A DNA stretch of 64,000 bases from an uncultured Clostridia bacterium (GTDB lineage: Bacteria; Bacillota; Clostridia; Christensenellales; CAG-314). A program made the position numbers and the translations under genes. Under the pieces are notes generated by a model. The model did no database searches. It was not told where the DNA came from and saw nothing but the letters and a program-made list of their open reading frames with translations. This document shows positions 35,650 to 45,839 of this stretch, in pieces (positions within the stretch are counted from its first letter, which is position 1; every line of letters begins with the position of its first letter). The stretch covers positions 1 to 64,000 of the forward strand of contig CANQPI010000006.1 of assembly GCA_947625725.1 (NCBI GenBank), given 5' to 3'.

Positions 35650-35684
35650 GGCGGCGATCAGTACATTCACCGACAAAAAGAACT

Positions 35685-36695
35685 TTGAACACAAGATATT
35701 TGCAATTTAATCAACACGATTTAACTTTGGCGGGAGAGATGATCCGCTCGGGAGAATTGGTGGCTTTCCCCACCGAAACGGTGTACGGATTGGGCGCAAA
35801 CGCTCTCGACGTCGCCGCGGTAAAAAAAACTTACGCCGCCAAAGGTCGCCCCGTTGACAACCCTCTGATCGTACACGTCTACGACAAGGCGCAAATTTAC
35901 GATCTGGCAAGCGAAGTCAACGATTTTGCGGCAAAAGTGATCGAACGACTCATGCCCGCGCCGATAACGATCGTTCTACCCAAAAAGGACGTCGTCAGCG
36001 GCGTCGTGACGGCGGGATTGCCCAGCGTAGCCGTGCGTATGCCCCTTTCCGACGAGGCAAGGCGGTTTTTGAAAGCGGCGCGCGTCCCCGTCAGCGCGCC
36101 CAGCGCAAACATCAGCGGACGGCCCAGCCCCACAACGTGGCAACGGGTCGCCGACGATATGGACGGTCGCATTGCGGCGGTTTTGTGCGGCGCGCCGTGT
36201 CAGGTGGGTATCGAATCCACCGTGTTGGATCTATCCCGCGACGAGCCGATAATTTTGCGACCGGGCGCGGTTTCCGAACAACGTTTGTCGCAATTGTTGG
36301 GCGTGCCTGTCGGTATTCTCAAAGATCCCTCTTCCAAAGTAAACAGTCCCGGCGTGCGCTACAAGCACTACGCTCCGAGCGTACCCATGGTTTTGGAATT
36401 GGACGACGACTACGACAAACTGTGCGACTTTTACGACAAAAAGGCGGCGGCGGGGCTCAATCCCGTACTTTGGGCGCGCGATCCTGCGCGTTTCGGGCAA
36501 CGTCACGCGGTAGATATGGGCGCAAACGACCTCGAAGCGGCGGCAAACCTCTACGAAACAATGCGACTGTTGGAAAAACAGTACGGTTTTATCATCGCTT
36601 GTTTTTGCTGGACAAAAAATTCGCCCTACGACGGAAGCGCAAGTCAAGGCGTTTTGGACAGGCTTATGCGCGCTTGCGGACATAACGTCATCTAG
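35685..36695 (+). CDS. sua5: L-threonylcarbamoyladenylate synthase (Sua5/YwlC type)
   Basis: A 336-residue two-domain enzyme. The YrdC domain (about residues 10-205) has GELVAFPTETVYGLGANA, KGRPVDNPLIVH, VSAPSANISGRPSPT and GIESTVLDLS. A linker with SPGVRYKHYAP leads to the smaller Sua5 domain. It makes threonylcarbamoyl-AMP for the universal t6A37 modification of tRNA, the substrate of MtaB (26219). The only in-frame start that keeps the domain whole is TTG 35685; it has no Shine-Dalgarno, so the true start is uncertain. rpiB follows after 8 bp. Confidence 0.92.
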   Translation: MNTRYLQFNQHDLTLAGEMIRSGELVAFPTETVYGLGANALDVAAVKKTYAAKGRPVDNPLIVHVYDKAQIYDLASEVNDFAAKVIERLMPAPITIVLPKKDVVSGVVTAGLPSVAVRMPLSDEARRFLKAARVPVSAPSANISGRPSPTTWQRVADDMDGRIAAVLCGAPCQVGIESTVLDLSRDEPIILRPGAVSEQRLSQLLGVPVGILKDPSSKVNSPGVRYKHYAPSVPMVLELDDDYDKLCDFYDKKAAAGLNPVLWARDPARFGQRHAVDMGANDLEAAANLYETMRLLEKQYGFIIACFCWTKNSPYDGSASQGVLDRLMRACGHNVI

Positions 36696-36703
36696 GAGAA
36701 ATC

Positions 36704-37153
36704 ATGAAATTTTCATCAAACAAGGCGCAGGTCGCCCTTGCCTGCGATCACGGCGGCTATCAACTCAAAACCGGAATTTCCGACTACCTTGCAAGTCAAG
36801 GCTACGCCGTGCGCGACTTCGGCACAAATTCGGAGGATAGTTGCGACTATCCCGATTTCGCACGCCCCGCGGCGGAGTCCGTGGCAACGGGCGAATGTGC
36901 TTGGGGCATTGTCGTATGCACAACGGGCATCGGCGTAAGCATGGTGGCGAACAAGGTGCGCGGAGTACGTTGCGCGTTATGCGTAAACGCCGATATGGCG
37001 CGTATGACTCGCGCTCACAACAACGCCAACATGATCGCGCTCGGGCAAAAGTACGTCGATTTCGACACGGCTAAGGAAATTATTCGCGAGTTTGTCAACA
37101 CGGAATTCGAGGGCGGCAAGCACGAACGCCGCGTCAACAAAATAGAACAGTAA
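36704..37153 (+). CDS. rpiB: Ribose-5-phosphate isomerase B
   Basis: A 149-residue sugar-phosphate isomerase of the RpiB/LacAB family. It has ALACDHGGYQLK (phosphate-binding and catalytic region), DFGTNSEDSCDYPDFA, VVCTTGIGVSMVANKVRGVR (catalytic Cys and anion hole) and NNANMIALGQ. It interconverts ribose 5-phosphate and ribulose 5-phosphate in the pentose phosphate pathway. GGAG precedes the ATG. sua5 and rpiB are neighbours in many Bacillota. The V-ATPase operon begins 15 bp later. Confidence 0.94.
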   Translation: MKFSSNKAQVALACDHGGYQLKTGISDYLASQGYAVRDFGTNSEDSCDYPDFARPAAESVATGECAWGIVVCTTGIGVSMVANKVRGVRCALCVNADMARMTRAHNNANMIALGQKYVDFDTAKEIIREFVNTEFEGGKHERRVNKIEQ

Positions 37154-37168
37154 TTTGCGGGAGAAAAA

Positions 37169-37474
37169 ATGGTAGAAGAAGTTGTCAATTCGATACTTGC
37201 AGCGGAGGACGAAGCCAAACGTCGCGTAGAGGCGGCGCAGGCAAAGGCTGCGGAAACGGTCGCTTGCGCCGAGGCGGAAGCGGATCGGATACGTCGCGAC
37301 GCTCAGTCGGAAAACAAAAAATATCAACAGGAACGTCTTGCCCGCGCCGAGGAGCAAATCGCTTTGGAAGCGCAACGGTTGCTTGCCGAACGCAACGCTC
37401 GGACCGAGGACGAGATCTCCGAGTTGCGGCAAAACGTAGACGGCGCGGTAAAGTTCATTTTGGAGTCGTTGTAA
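37169..37474 (+). CDS. V-type ATPase subunit G/H (peripheral stalk)
   Basis: A 101-residue, almost entirely coiled-coil protein rich in Ala, Glu and Arg (ILAAEDEAKRRVEAAQAKAAETV). This fits NtpF/AhaH, which pairs with subunit E in the peripheral stalks. It is the first gene of the V-ATPase operon, where this subunit is expected. GGGAGA precedes the ATG. Confidence 0.82.
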   Translation: MVEEVVNSILAAEDEAKRRVEAAQAKAAETVACAEAEADRIRRDAQSENKKYQQERLARAEEQIALEAQRLLAERNARTEDEISELRQNVDGAVKFILESL

Positions 37475-37475
37475 C

Positions 37476-39545
37476 ATGGCAATCGTCAAGATGAAAAGGC
37501 TTTCTCTTTTGGCTCTCAACGCCGACAGAGAAAAAATATACGACGCCTTGGTGCGTTGCGGGAGCGTTCAACTCAAACGCAGCGCGGATATCGACAGTTT
37601 TGCGGACGTGGACAGATCCGCCGCTCGCGAACAGGCGTTGGAGGACGTTGCGCGCGTGGAGGATACGGTGCGTTATGTCACCGAAATGACGGAAACTCAC
37701 AACGCCTCTCACAAAAGCAAGGACGAGCGTATCAAGCCGACCAAAAACAGTTTTGCCCGCCCCAAAACGGAAGTGGACTACGACTATTTGTTGGGGTTCG
37801 ACCAACATGTCCCCGCGTTGGAAAAATCTCTCGGCGAGGTTGCCGATCTCAAAAACGAACTTGCTTCTCTTGCGGCGCAACGCAGTCAAAAGCAAGCCGA
37901 GTGGCAAAATCTGCAATTGCTCAAAGATCTCACTCATCCGACGTCTTGGTATCGCAACACGGCAAACGCCGTCGTTCAGTTGTCGCAGTTGCCCTCGTCG
38001 GAGGCGGCAAATTTGCAAAAACTCGCGTCGGAATTCGAAACCGTCGTCTTGGAAATTGTCGGCGCATATCAAAACACGACGTTGGTCGTAGTTGTTTTGC
38101 ACAACAGCGACAAGGCGTTTTTCGAACGTGCGAGCGCGCTCGGTCTGGTCAAGTGCGCCACGGCAACGACCGTTTTGCCCGCGGAGGAGATCGAGTCGTT
38201 GCAAAGGCAGATCGCCGCTATCGACGACAAGATTTCCCGCGACGTTTCGGCGGTCGCTTTCTATGCGGAGGAAATTCCGCAGTGGAAAATCTACGTCGAT
38301 TGGTTGTTGCTCAAAGAAAAGAAACTCGCCGCCGACGGAGATATTCGGCAATCGGCTTCTACGTTCGTGTTGGAAGCGTTCTATCCCGCCGAAAAGGAAT
38401 CCGTCGTCCAACAGGCTATCGATTCCGTTACCGACTGCGCGGTGACGACCTTTTACGAAATAGGCGAGGAGGAATTTGCTCCCACGCTCACGCGCAACAA
38501 CAAGTTCGTCGCTCCCTTCGAAACGATAACAAACTCCTATTCCGTACCCGACTACCACGAGGTAGATCCCAACCCCGTCATGTCCGTATTTTACTTTGTG
38601 ATCTTCGGACTGATGGTCGCGGACGTCGGCTACGGCGCGGTGCTTGCGGCGTTGGGACTTGCCGTTACGTTCCTTATCAAGCAAAAGACGGGACTCAAAG
38701 TAATGTTGCAGATGTTCGGTATTTGCGGCGTTTCGGCTATAATCGTGGGCGTGCTGTTCGGCAGTGTGTTCGGCTACACGTTTTGGGACAAAATTTTCCC
38801 CGACGCGACGCACCCTCTGCACAACGGCATAATCCCCAACCCCGCCGACTACCCGATGGTAATGATGATACTCAGTTTGCTGTTCGGCGTGATACACATA
38901 GCGGCGGGAGTGGGCTGCAAAATGGCTGTCAAGATCAAGCATAAACAATATTTGTCCGCCTGGCTGACGGACTTCCCCTGGATAATAGTGTTTGCGTGTT
39001 TTGTGTTGGCGATTTTCAACTCCGCGCTGGATATGGCGGACTACGCCCCCTACGACGCACTTCGACTGCCAAACATCGTTTCGCAAGTAAGTTTGTACGT
39101 GTGCCTTGCCGCGCTTGCCGTCGCGTTGGTGTGCGCGGGACTTGGTACCAAAGGCTTTTTCGGCAAGGTCATCAAGAGTTTCGGCAGCGCGTACGGTATC
39201 ATCAACTATTTCAGCGACGTCATGAGTTACATTCGCGTGTTCGGACTTATGCTCAGTTCGGCGATAATGGCAACGACCATCAACACGTTGAGCGGCATGA
39301 TCTCGGGCAACGGCGGCGTAGGTTACGTGTTGGCGGCAGTAGTGTTGGTGTTCGCTCACTTGTTCAATTTGGTAATGGGCATACTGAGCGTTTACATTCA
39401 CAACGGCAGATTACAGTATGTGGAGTTCTTCGGCAAATTTTATACGGGCGACGGACAGGCGTTTGTTCCTTTCGGAAGCGACACGCGCTACACGTTGCTC
39501 GTTGACGGCGACAGTTTTCCGAACGGCAGTTCGGCTGTAAAATAA
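37476..39545 (+). CDS. V-type ATPase subunit I (a-subunit)
   Basis: A 689-residue membrane subunit. The cytosolic half (about residues 1-345) is coiled-coil rich and links to the stalks. The membrane half carries seven or eight helices, including FYFVIFGLMVADVGYGAVLA and SYIRVFGLMLSSAIMATTIN. The latter contains the conserved Arg needed for ion transfer against the K ring, followed by VFAHLFNLVMGILSVYIHNGRLQYVEFFGKFY. It begins 1 bp after the previous stop with GGAG inside that gene. Length fits the NtpI family. Confidence 0.93.
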   Translation: MAIVKMKRLSLLALNADREKIYDALVRCGSVQLKRSADIDSFADVDRSAAREQALEDVARVEDTVRYVTEMTETHNASHKSKDERIKPTKNSFARPKTEVDYDYLLGFDQHVPALEKSLGEVADLKNELASLAAQRSQKQAEWQNLQLLKDLTHPTSWYRNTANAVVQLSQLPSSEAANLQKLASEFETVVLEIVGAYQNTTLVVVVLHNSDKAFFERASALGLVKCATATTVLPAEEIESLQRQIAAIDDKISRDVSAVAFYAEEIPQWKIYVDWLLLKEKKLAADGDIRQSASTFVLEAFYPAEKESVVQQAIDSVTDCAVTTFYEIGEEEFAPTLTRNNKFVAPFETITNSYSVPDYHEVDPNPVMSVFYFVIFGLMVADVGYGAVLAALGLAVTFLIKQKTGLKVMLQMFGICGVSAIIVGVLFGSVFGYTFWDKIFPDATHPLHNGIIPNPADYPMVMMILSLLFGVIHIAAGVGCKMAVKIKHKQYLSAWLTDFPWIIVFACFVLAIFNSALDMADYAPYDALRLPNIVSQVSLYVCLAALAVALVCAGLGTKGFFGKVIKSFGSAYGIINYFSDVMSYIRVFGLMLSSAIMATTINTLSGMISGNGGVGYVLAAVVLVFAHLFNLVMGILSVYIHNGRLQYVEFFGKFYTGDGQAFVPFGSDTRYTLLVDGDSFPNGSSAVK

Positions 39546-39582
39546 TTATCAAAAAAAAATCCTAAACGGAGGAAAAACAAAA

Positions 39583-40170
39583 ATGACAGGACTAACAATA
39601 GGCATTATCGGTCTTGCGCTTACCGTGTTGTTGTGCGGTATCGGTTCCGGCTTGGGACTTCGCTTTACCGGCAAAGCCGCGGCGGGCGTACTCAGCGAAG
39701 ATCCGAGCAAATTCAGCAAGGTTATCGTGCTTTCGCTTTTGCCCGCAACGCAGGGTATTTACGGCTTTTTGATCGCGATTTTGGGCGCGAACACGTTGCC
39801 CACCGTCGCCAATTTGACGGCAGCGGGCATTACGCTCGGAACCAACGACGCGATACTTGCGCAACAGATCAACGCGCAGGGTTGGTACGTGTTCGCTGCT
39901 TGCCTTCCCATGATGATCGGCGGCATGGTTTCGGCGATTTTGCAAGGAAGCAGCGCGGCGACGACCATAGTAGCGGTGGGCAAAAAGAGCGAGATCGCGG
40001 CAAAATCCATTATCTTCCCCGCAATGATCGAGTTCTACGCATTGCTCGGTTTGGTGGCGTCCATTTTGATGTTCAACTACATTCCCGTCAGCGAAATCGG
40101 CAACATCACGGTTCGCCCCGAGGTAGTCGAGCCTGCGGCGGCGTTTGTGCGCACTTTACTCGGCGCATAA
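39583..40170 (+). CDS. V-type ATPase subunit K (c-ring)
   Basis: A 195-residue proteolipid with four membrane helices in two hairpins, the duplicated form typical of V-type c subunits. Glu residues of the two halves differ: GVLSEDPSKF ends the first half's loop, and AMIEFYALLGLVASILMFN carries the ion-binding Glu in helix 4. Equivalent LLPATQGIYGFLIAIL in helix 2 has Gln at the matching position, as in NtpK, giving one ion site per protein. Whether Na+ or H+ is carried cannot be settled by eye. CGGAGG precedes the ATG. Confidence 0.92.
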   Translation: MTGLTIGIIGLALTVLLCGIGSGLGLRFTGKAAAGVLSEDPSKFSKVIVLSLLPATQGIYGFLIAILGANTLPTVANLTAAGITLGTNDAILAQQINAQGWYVFAACLPMMIGGMVSAILQGSSAATTIVAVGKKSEIAAKSIIFPAMIEFYALLGLVASILMFNYIPVSEIGNITVRPEVVEPAAAFVRTLLGA

Positions 40171-40188
40171 CAATTGTTTGAGGACAAA

Positions 40189-40770
40189 ATGAACGGCAAG
40201 GAAAACATTATCAACAAAATACTGTCCGACGCCGACGAAACTTGCTCCAAGATCATTGCCGAAGCGGAGTCGCAAGCCGCCCAAACGGTTCAAGCCGCGA
40301 GAGAAAACGCAAAGCGCGAGCGCGCGGAATCGGACGCCCGTATCGAGCAAACCGTAGCCGAACGCCGTCGCAACGCTTTGGCTAACGCCGAACTTGCCGC
40401 CAAGAGATATCTTTTGGAGGCGAAACAGCGTTTGGTCGCGCTTTGCTACGACAAGGCGTACAACGCGCTCGTATCCATGAACGCCCAAGACAGATTGGAT
40501 CTGATCGGCGAGTTGTTGACCAAGTATGCCGAGGACGGCGAAACGGTCTACATAACTCAATCGGACGCTCAAACCGTTACCGAGCAGTGGCTTCGCGGGT
40601 TCGAAAAACATCTTCGCCTTGGCAACAGATACATACGCGCCGACGGCGGCGTGGTGCTGGAAGGAGCAGGTTACGAAAAAGACCTTACCTTTGCCAGCGT
40701 AATGCGCTACGTCAAGGAGCAAACCGAGGCGGTTGTGGCTACAAAATTGGGAGTACGCAATGAGCAGTGA
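40189..40770 (+). CDS. V-type ATPase subunit E (peripheral stalk)
   Basis: A 193-residue stalk subunit. The N-terminal half is a coiled coil (KIIAEAESQAAQTVQAAREN). The C-terminal domain has DGGVVLEGAGYEKDLTFASVMRYVKEQTEAVVA, the E-subunit signature region, read as GGVVLEGAGYEKDLTF. ATG 40189 with GAGG upstream is preferred over TTG 40174. It overlaps the next gene by 11 bp. Confidence 0.88.
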   Translation: MNGKENIINKILSDADETCSKIIAEAESQAAQTVQAARENAKRERAESDARIEQTVAERRRNALANAELAAKRYLLEAKQRLVALCYDKAYNALVSMNAQDRLDLIGELLTKYAEDGETVYITQSDAQTVTEQWLRGFEKHLRLGNRYIRADGGVVLEGAGYEKDLTFASVMRYVKEQTEAVVATKLGVRNEQ

Positions 40771-41716
40771 GCAACTTTTTGCCAACGGCAGAATAGCGGT
40801 GATGTCCACGCGACTGCTCACCAAGGACAAGTACTTGCGCCTTGCGGAGTGCAACAGTCTTGCCGAAGCGATCAAAGTACTCGTCGAGTGCGGTTTGGGC
40901 GACGCTTCTGCGGCGCAACCCAACGACTACGAGCAACTTTTGCGCGTCGAAACGGACAAAACGCTTGCCTCTCTCCGAGAACTTTGCACCAACGTCAAGG
41001 TGTTGCGCTATTTGCTGTGCAAGTACGACTACCACAACGCCAAAGTGTTGATGAAGGGCAAGTATATGCGGCAGGACTTTGTTTCGCTTTGCTTTGACGG
41101 GGCGACTTATTCCGCCGAGCAGATGCGCGACGATTTTGCGGAGGACAACTACGGCAACTATTCCAAATACATGGCTGACGCTTGCGACGACGTGGACGCG
41201 GAGTTCGCTAACGGCAACCGCGCTCCGCAGACCGTGGACAGGATACTCGACAAGGCGTGTCTGGCGGAGATGTCGCGCTTGGCAAAGTCGTCGGGTTCGC
41301 AACTTGTCGTCAAGTTGTGCGACCTGCACGTCAACGCTACCAATTTGACGCTCGTTCAGCGTTTCAAACAGGCGGGTTTCTCCTCCGAAACGCTCGGCGA
41401 GTGGATAGCGGACGGCGGCAGTATCAAGCGCGCAACGCTGTTGGGATTGTTCGAGGGCGCGTCGCCCGACGACCTGTCGGAGCGGTATCGCAACTTGTAC
41501 CGACGCGACGTCGTTCAACAGGAGAGTTACGTCAAGCGGTTGCGCAACGATTTGGTGAGGGACTATGCCGACCCAATGACGGTGCAACCCGCGTTGGAGT
41601 ACTTTTTTGCCAAGATCGACGAGGTAGACTTGGTACGTCGCGTTTTGACGGAGGTCAAAAACGGCACGGACAAGGACAAAATAAAGGAATATATCAATCA
41701 ATGCCTAACAAGATAG
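40760..41716 (+). CDS. V-type ATPase subunit C (d-subunit)
   Basis: A 318-residue, all-helical socket protein joining the central stalk to the c-ring. It has the family phrases FANGRIAVMSTRLLTKDKYLRLAEC near the N-terminus and DYHNAKVLMKGKY in the middle; the end is ...[14 protein letters not shown] 40760 is inside the end of subunit E, a tight coupling also seen with the next gene (16-bp overlap). Confidence 0.88.
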   Translation: MSSEQLFANGRIAVMSTRLLTKDKYLRLAECNSLAEAIKVLVECGLGDASAAQPNDYEQLLRVETDKTLASLRELCTNVKVLRYLLCKYDYHNAKVLMKGKYMRQDFVSLCFDGATYSAEQMRDDFAEDNYGNYSKYMADACDDVDAEFANGNRAPQTVDRILDKACLAEMSRLAKSSGSQLVVKLCDLHVNATNLTLVQRFKQAGFSSETLGEWIADGGSIKRATLLGLFEGASPDDLSERYRNLYRRDVVQQESYVKRLRNDLVRDYADPMTVQPALEYFFAKIDEVDLVRRVLTEVKNGTDKDKIKEYINQCLTR

Positions 41717-42030
41717 CAGTTATAGGAGATAAAGACAGCGTATTGGCGTTCCGCGCGGTGGGCGTGGAGGTTTTTGACGCTACCACAGCCGAACAGGCGC
41801 AGTCGCTTGTCAAAAAGACGATCGCCGATCGCTACGCAGTGGTGTTCATTGCGGAAGATCTTGCCGAGCAAATTCCCGAAACTCTCCAAAAAGCCAAATT
41901 GCAGACTTATCCCGCGATAGTACCCATTCCGACGGGCGTTGCGCCCAGCGGTTTCGGAATGCAGGGGATCAAGAGCGACGTGGAAAAGGCTATCGGAGTA
42001 GATATCATTTTCAACAAAGAGGACAAATAA
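41701..42030 (+). CDS. V-type ATPase subunit F
   Basis: A 109-residue central-stalk subunit with a small Rossmann-like fold. It has [40 protein letters not shown] and [15 protein letters not shown] near the end. It corresponds to NtpG/AtpF. It overlaps subunit C by 16 bp and subunit A by 1 bp. Confidence 0.92.
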   Translation: MPNKIAVIGDKDSVLAFRAVGVEVFDATTAEQAQSLVKKTIADRYAVVFIAEDLAEQIPETLQKAKLQTYPAIVPIPTGVAPSGFGMQGIKSDVEKAIGVDIIFNKEDK

Positions 42031-43784
42031 TGATTGGAAAAATAACAAAGGTCAGCGGACCGTTGATCGTCGCCGAGGGACTTGCCGACGTGGAAATGTA
42101 CGACGTCGTCAAAGTTTCGGACAAAAAACTGATCGGAGAAGTGATCGAACTGAGAGATGACAAAGCCAGCATACAGGTCTACGAGGAAACGGGCGGTTTG
42201 ACCGTCGGCGATCCTGTGGAGTCTACCGGCGCGCCCCTTTCCGTAGAACTCGGACCGGGTCTTATCGAAAGTATTTTCGACGGTATCCAACGTCCGCTCA
42301 ACATTTTGATGGCGGTCGCGGGCAACCGTATTGCGCGCGGCATAGAAGTAAACGCGCTGGATCGCAACCGCAAGTGGCACTTTGTACCCGTCCGCAAGGC
42401 GGGCGAACGCGTTACTGCGGGCGACGTTATCGGCACCGTGCAGGAAACGCCCGTCGTTTTGCACAAGATCATGGTACCCGTCGGCATGGAGGGCACGCTC
42501 GATTTCGTTCGCGAAGAGGGCGACTACACCGTTACGGAGTTGATCGCCCAAGTGGACGGGCGGGACGTCGCCATGATGCAACGTTGGCCCGTGCGCAAAG
42601 GACGTCCCTACAAATCCAAGATGTCGCCCGACTTTCCCATGGTGACGGGTCAACGGGTTATAGACACGTTGTTCCCCATTGCCAAGGGCGGCGCGGCGGC
42701 AGTCCCCGGACCTTTCGGCAGCGGCAAAACGGTAGTTCAGCACCAACTTGCCAAATGGGCTGACGCGGACATAATCGTTTACGTGGGCTGCGGCGAACGC
42801 GGCAACGAAATGACGGACGTTTTGCGCGAGTTCCCCGAACTCAAAGACCCCCGCACGGGCGAGCCTTTGATGAAGCGCACCGTGCTTATCGCCAACACCA
42901 GCGACATGCCCGTCGCCGCGCGAGAAGCGAGCATATACACGGGCATAACCATTGCGGAGTACTTCCGCGACATGGGTTACGACGTGGCTATCATGGCGGA
43001 CAGCACCTCGCGTTGGGCGGAGGCGTTGCGCGAGATGAGCGGACGTCTGGAAGAAATGCCGGGCGAGGAGGGTTATCCTGCTTATCTTGCCAGCCGTATA
43101 GCCGAGTTCTACGAGCGCGCGGGTATCGTCAACGTTTTGGGTAGCGGCAACACCGTGGGATCTATTTCCGCGATAGGCGCGGTTTCTCCTCCCGGAGGCG
43201 ACCTGTCCGAGCCTGTCAGTCAGGCGACGTTGCGTATCGTCAAGGTGTTTTGGGGGTTGTCGGCGCAACTTGCGTATCGTCGTCACTTCCCCGCGATCGA
43301 TTGGCTTACAAGTTACTCCCTCTACGACGACAAGTTGGAAAATTGGTATTCCGAGCATGTCGCGGAGGATTTCAACAGCCTCAAAACGGAACTCAGTTTT
43401 GTTTTGCAGGAAGAAAATCAACTCAACGAAATAGTGCGCTTGGTGGGTATGGACGCCCTCGGCGCGCGGGACAGACTTACAATGGAAACGGCAAAGTCCA
43501 TTCGCGAGGACTATCTTCACCAAAACGCTTTCCACGACGTGGATACCTATACCTCGCTGGAAAAGCAGTACAAAATGATGAAACTCATTTTGGGATTTTA
43601 TCACGAGGCGTTGGACGCGCTGGACAAGGGCGTGGAACTGAACGATCTGCTCGGTTTGCCCGTTCGCGAACAAATCGGTCGTAGCAAGTACATAGAGGAA
43701 ACGCACCTCGACAGGTTTGACGAAATCATGCGCAATATCAAAAAGCAAATCAACGCGCTTGCAAGCGGAGGGGACAATGCTTAA
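42030..43784 (+). CDS. V-type ATPase catalytic subunit A
   Basis: A 584-residue catalytic subunit. The beta-barrel N-terminus ([23 protein letters not shown]) is followed by the V-type-specific insertion and the nucleotide domain. The P-loop GPFGSGKTV lies near residues 227-235, and [16 protein letters not shown] and [32 protein letters not shown] follow. All catalytic landmarks are intact. The start overlaps the F-subunit stop by 1 bp. The enzyme may run as an ATP-driven ion pump or as an ATP synthase. Confidence 0.97.
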   Translation: MIGKITKVSGPLIVAEGLADVEMYDVVKVSDKKLIGEVIELRDDKASIQVYEETGGLTVGDPVESTGAPLSVELGPGLIESIFDGIQRPLNILMAVAGNRIARGIEVNALDRNRKWHFVPVRKAGERVTAGDVIGTVQETPVVLHKIMVPVGMEGTLDFVREEGDYTVTELIAQVDGRDVAMMQRWPVRKGRPYKSKMSPDFPMVTGQRVIDTLFPIAKGGAAAVPGPFGSGKTVVQHQLAKWADADIIVYVGCGERGNEMTDVLREFPELKDPRTGEPLMKRTVLIANTSDMPVAAREASIYTGITIAEYFRDMGYDVAIMADSTSRWAEALREMSGRLEEMPGEEGYPAYLASRIAEFYERAGIVNVLGSGNTVGSISAIGAVSPPGGDLSEPVSQATLRIVKVFWGLSAQLAYRRHFPAIDWLTSYSLYDDKLENWYSEHVAEDFNSLKTELSFVLQEENQLNEIVRLVGMDALGARDRLTMETAKSIREDYLHQNAFHDVDTYTSLEKQYKMMKLILGFYHEALDALDKGVELNDLLGLPVREQIGRSKYIEETHLDRFDEIMRNIKKQINALASGGDNA

Positions 43785-45159
43785 AGAATACAAAACAATT
43801 CGCGAAGTGGTCGGACCGCTCATGTTGGTAGACCACGTTAGCGGAGTCAGTTACAACGAACTTGTGGAGATCAAACAGGAAAACGGCGAAACCCGCAAGG
43901 GCAAAGTGTTGGAGATCAACGGCGACCGTGCGCTCGTACAGTTGTTCGAGGGTACGCAGGGACTCAAAATTTCCACCGCAAAGGCGCGCTTTTTGGGTAG
44001 GAGTCTGGAATTGGCTGTCAGCGAAGATATGCTCGGACGCGTGTTCAACGGCATGGGCGAGCCTATCGACGGCGGCGCGCCCGTCATAGCGGACGAGCGG
44101 TTGGACATCAACGGACAGCCCATCAACCCCTACGCGCGCGATTACCCCAACGAATTTATTCAGACGGGCATTTCGGCGATAGACGGACTCAACACCCTTG
44201 TGCGCGGACAAAAGTTGCCCGTATTCAGCGCAAGCGGTTTGCCGCACGCGCAACTTGCCGCGCAGATCGCTCGTCAGGCGCGCGTTCTCGGCGACGACGA
44301 AAAGTTTGCCGTGGTATTCGGCGCGATAGGCATCACCTACGAGGAAGCCGACTACTTCATCAAGGATTTCAACAAAACGGGCGCGATCGAGCGTACCGTG
44401 ATGTTCATCAACCTTGCCAACGACCCCGCGATAGAGCGTATTTCCACTCCCCGCATGGCGTTGACCGCCGCGGAGTATCTCGCTTTCGAAAAGGGCATGC
44501 AAGTGTTGGTGATCTTGACGGACATCACCAACTACGCCGAGGCATTGCGCGAAACGTCCGCCGCCCGCAAGGAAGTCCCCGGACGTCGCGGCTATCCCGG
44601 CTATATGTACACCGACCTCGCGCAAATTTACGAACGCGCGGGACGTATCCACGGGCTCAAAGGCAGCATAACGCAAATACCCATTTTGTCCATGCCCGAG
44701 GACGACAAAACGCACCCAATACCCGACCTTACGGGGTACATAACCGAGGGACAGATCATTTTGTCCCGCGAGTTGTACAAGCGCGGCTACAATCCGCCGA
44801 TAGACGTGTTGCCCAGCCTTTCCCGTTTGAAAGACAAGGGTATCGGCGCGGGCAAAACGCGCGAGGATCACGCCGCCACAATGAACCAATTGTTTTCCGC
44901 TTACGCGCAGGGAAAGGAAGCAAAGGAATTGTCGGCGATTTTGGGCGAGGCGGCGTTGTCCGAAGTGGACAAACTGTACGCCAAGTTCGCCGCCGAATTT
45001 GAAAAGCGTTACGTCGCGCAGGGCTTCAATACCAACCGTTCGATAGAGCAAACTCTCGACCTGGGGTGGGAATTGTTGGGCATTTTGCCGCGCAGCGAAC
45101 TCAAACGTATTTCGGAAGAAATGTTGGACAAGTACTACAAACCTGCGCAAGTGGAGTAG
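43777..45159 (+). CDS. V-type ATPase regulatory subunit B
   Basis: A 460-residue non-catalytic partner of subunit A. It has [61 protein letters not shown] (no P-loop, as expected) and [14 protein letters not shown]. It shares catalytic-site residues with A at the A-B interface. ATG 43777 overlaps the A-subunit end by 8 bp and has GGAGGGG upstream. Confidence 0.97.
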   Translation: MLKEYKTIREVVGPLMLVDHVSGVSYNELVEIKQENGETRKGKVLEINGDRALVQLFEGTQGLKISTAKARFLGRSLELAVSEDMLGRVFNGMGEPIDGGAPVIADERLDINGQPINPYARDYPNEFIQTGISAIDGLNTLVRGQKLPVFSASGLPHAQLAAQIARQARVLGDDEKFAVVFGAIGITYEEADYFIKDFNKTGAIERTVMFINLANDPAIERISTPRMALTAAEYLAFEKGMQVLVILTDITNYAEALRETSAARKEVPGRRGYPGYMYTDLAQIYERAGRIHGLKGSITQIPILSMPEDDKTHPIPDLTGYITEGQIILSRELYKRGYNPPIDVLPSLSRLKDKGIGAGKTREDHAATMNQLFSAYAQGKEAKELSAILGEAALSEVDKLYAKFAAEFEKRYVAQGFNTNRSIEQTLDLGWELLGILPRSELKRISEEMLDKYYKPAQVE

Positions 45160-45163
45160 AGCG

Positions 45164-45787
45164 ATGTCGGTAATGAACGTCAACCCCACCCGTATGGAAA
45201 TGAAACGCCTCATCGGGCGTTTGAAAACGGCAACTCGGGGACACAAATTGCTCAAAGACAAAACGGACGAAATGATCCGCCGTTTCATATCCCTCGCCGA
45301 GGAGAACAAACGCCTGCGCGAACAAACCGAGCAGGAACTTTGCAGCGCGTTGCAAGCCTTTGCGCAAGCGCGTTGCACAACGGACGGACGCGTGGTGGAG
45401 GAGGCTGTCATGATGCCCTCGCGCACGGTAACGCTTACCTGTTCCAAGCGCAAAGTAATGGGCGTGGATGTGCCGTCTATGCAAGTCAGCGACAGCGGCG
45501 GCGAACTGTATCCGTATAGTTTTTTGTCCGTGACAAGTCAGTTGGACGACTCGGTGCGCGGGCTAAACAACGTGTTGCTCAAACTCGTGCGCCTTGCCGA
45601 AACGGAAAAAACCTGCAACATGCTCGCGGAAGAAATCGAAAAAAACAAACGCCGCGTCAACGCGTTGGAAAACATAATGATTCCGCAACTTACCGAAACC
45701 ATAAATTACATCAAAATGAAGTTGGACGAGAGCGAACGCGCCGCCACCGTCCGCTTGATGAAAGTAAAGGATATTATAAACAAATAG
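45164..45787 (+). CDS. V-type ATPase subunit D (central shaft)
   Basis: A 207-residue coiled-coil rotor shaft. It has the family start VNPTRMEMKRLIGRLKTATRGHKLLKDKTDEM (read in parts) and the end RRVNALENIMIPQLTETINYIKMKLDESERA. It turns inside the A3B3 head. It is the last gene of the operon (G/H-I-K-E-C-F-A-B-D), 4 bp after subunit B, and is followed by a terminator. Confidence 0.95.
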   Translation: MSVMNVNPTRMEMKRLIGRLKTATRGHKLLKDKTDEMIRRFISLAEENKRLREQTEQELCSALQAFAQARCTTDGRVVEEAVMMPSRTVTLTCSKRKVMGVDVPSMQVSDSGGELYPYSFLSVTSQLDDSVRGLNNVLLKLVRLAETEKTCNMLAEEIEKNKRRVNALENIMIPQLTETINYIKMKLDESERAATVRLMKVKDIINK

Positions 45788-45802
45788 TAACTATTTGGCA
45801 AC

Positions 45803-45839
45803 AAGCCTTTGCCCCTTTGTCGGGACAAAGGCTTTTTTT
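45803..45839. terminator. Terminator of the V-ATPase operon and convergent lysR
   Basis: AAGCCTTTG-C-CCC / GGG-A-CAAAGGCTT with loop TTTGTC, followed by TTTTT. Its right end touches the lysR stop codon, and A-rich DNA to the left suggests use in both directions. Confidence 0.8.

Noticed and set aside
35597..35684. Known riboswitch (ZTP, THF, fluoride, guanidine classes) or tRNA before sua5
   Set aside because: I compared the conserved cores from memory and found no match. No tRNA T-loop or anticodon arm pattern is present.
41907..43823. 638-codon minus-strand ORF opposite V-ATPase subunit A
   Set aside because: A shadow frame from the codon bias of a highly conserved gene.
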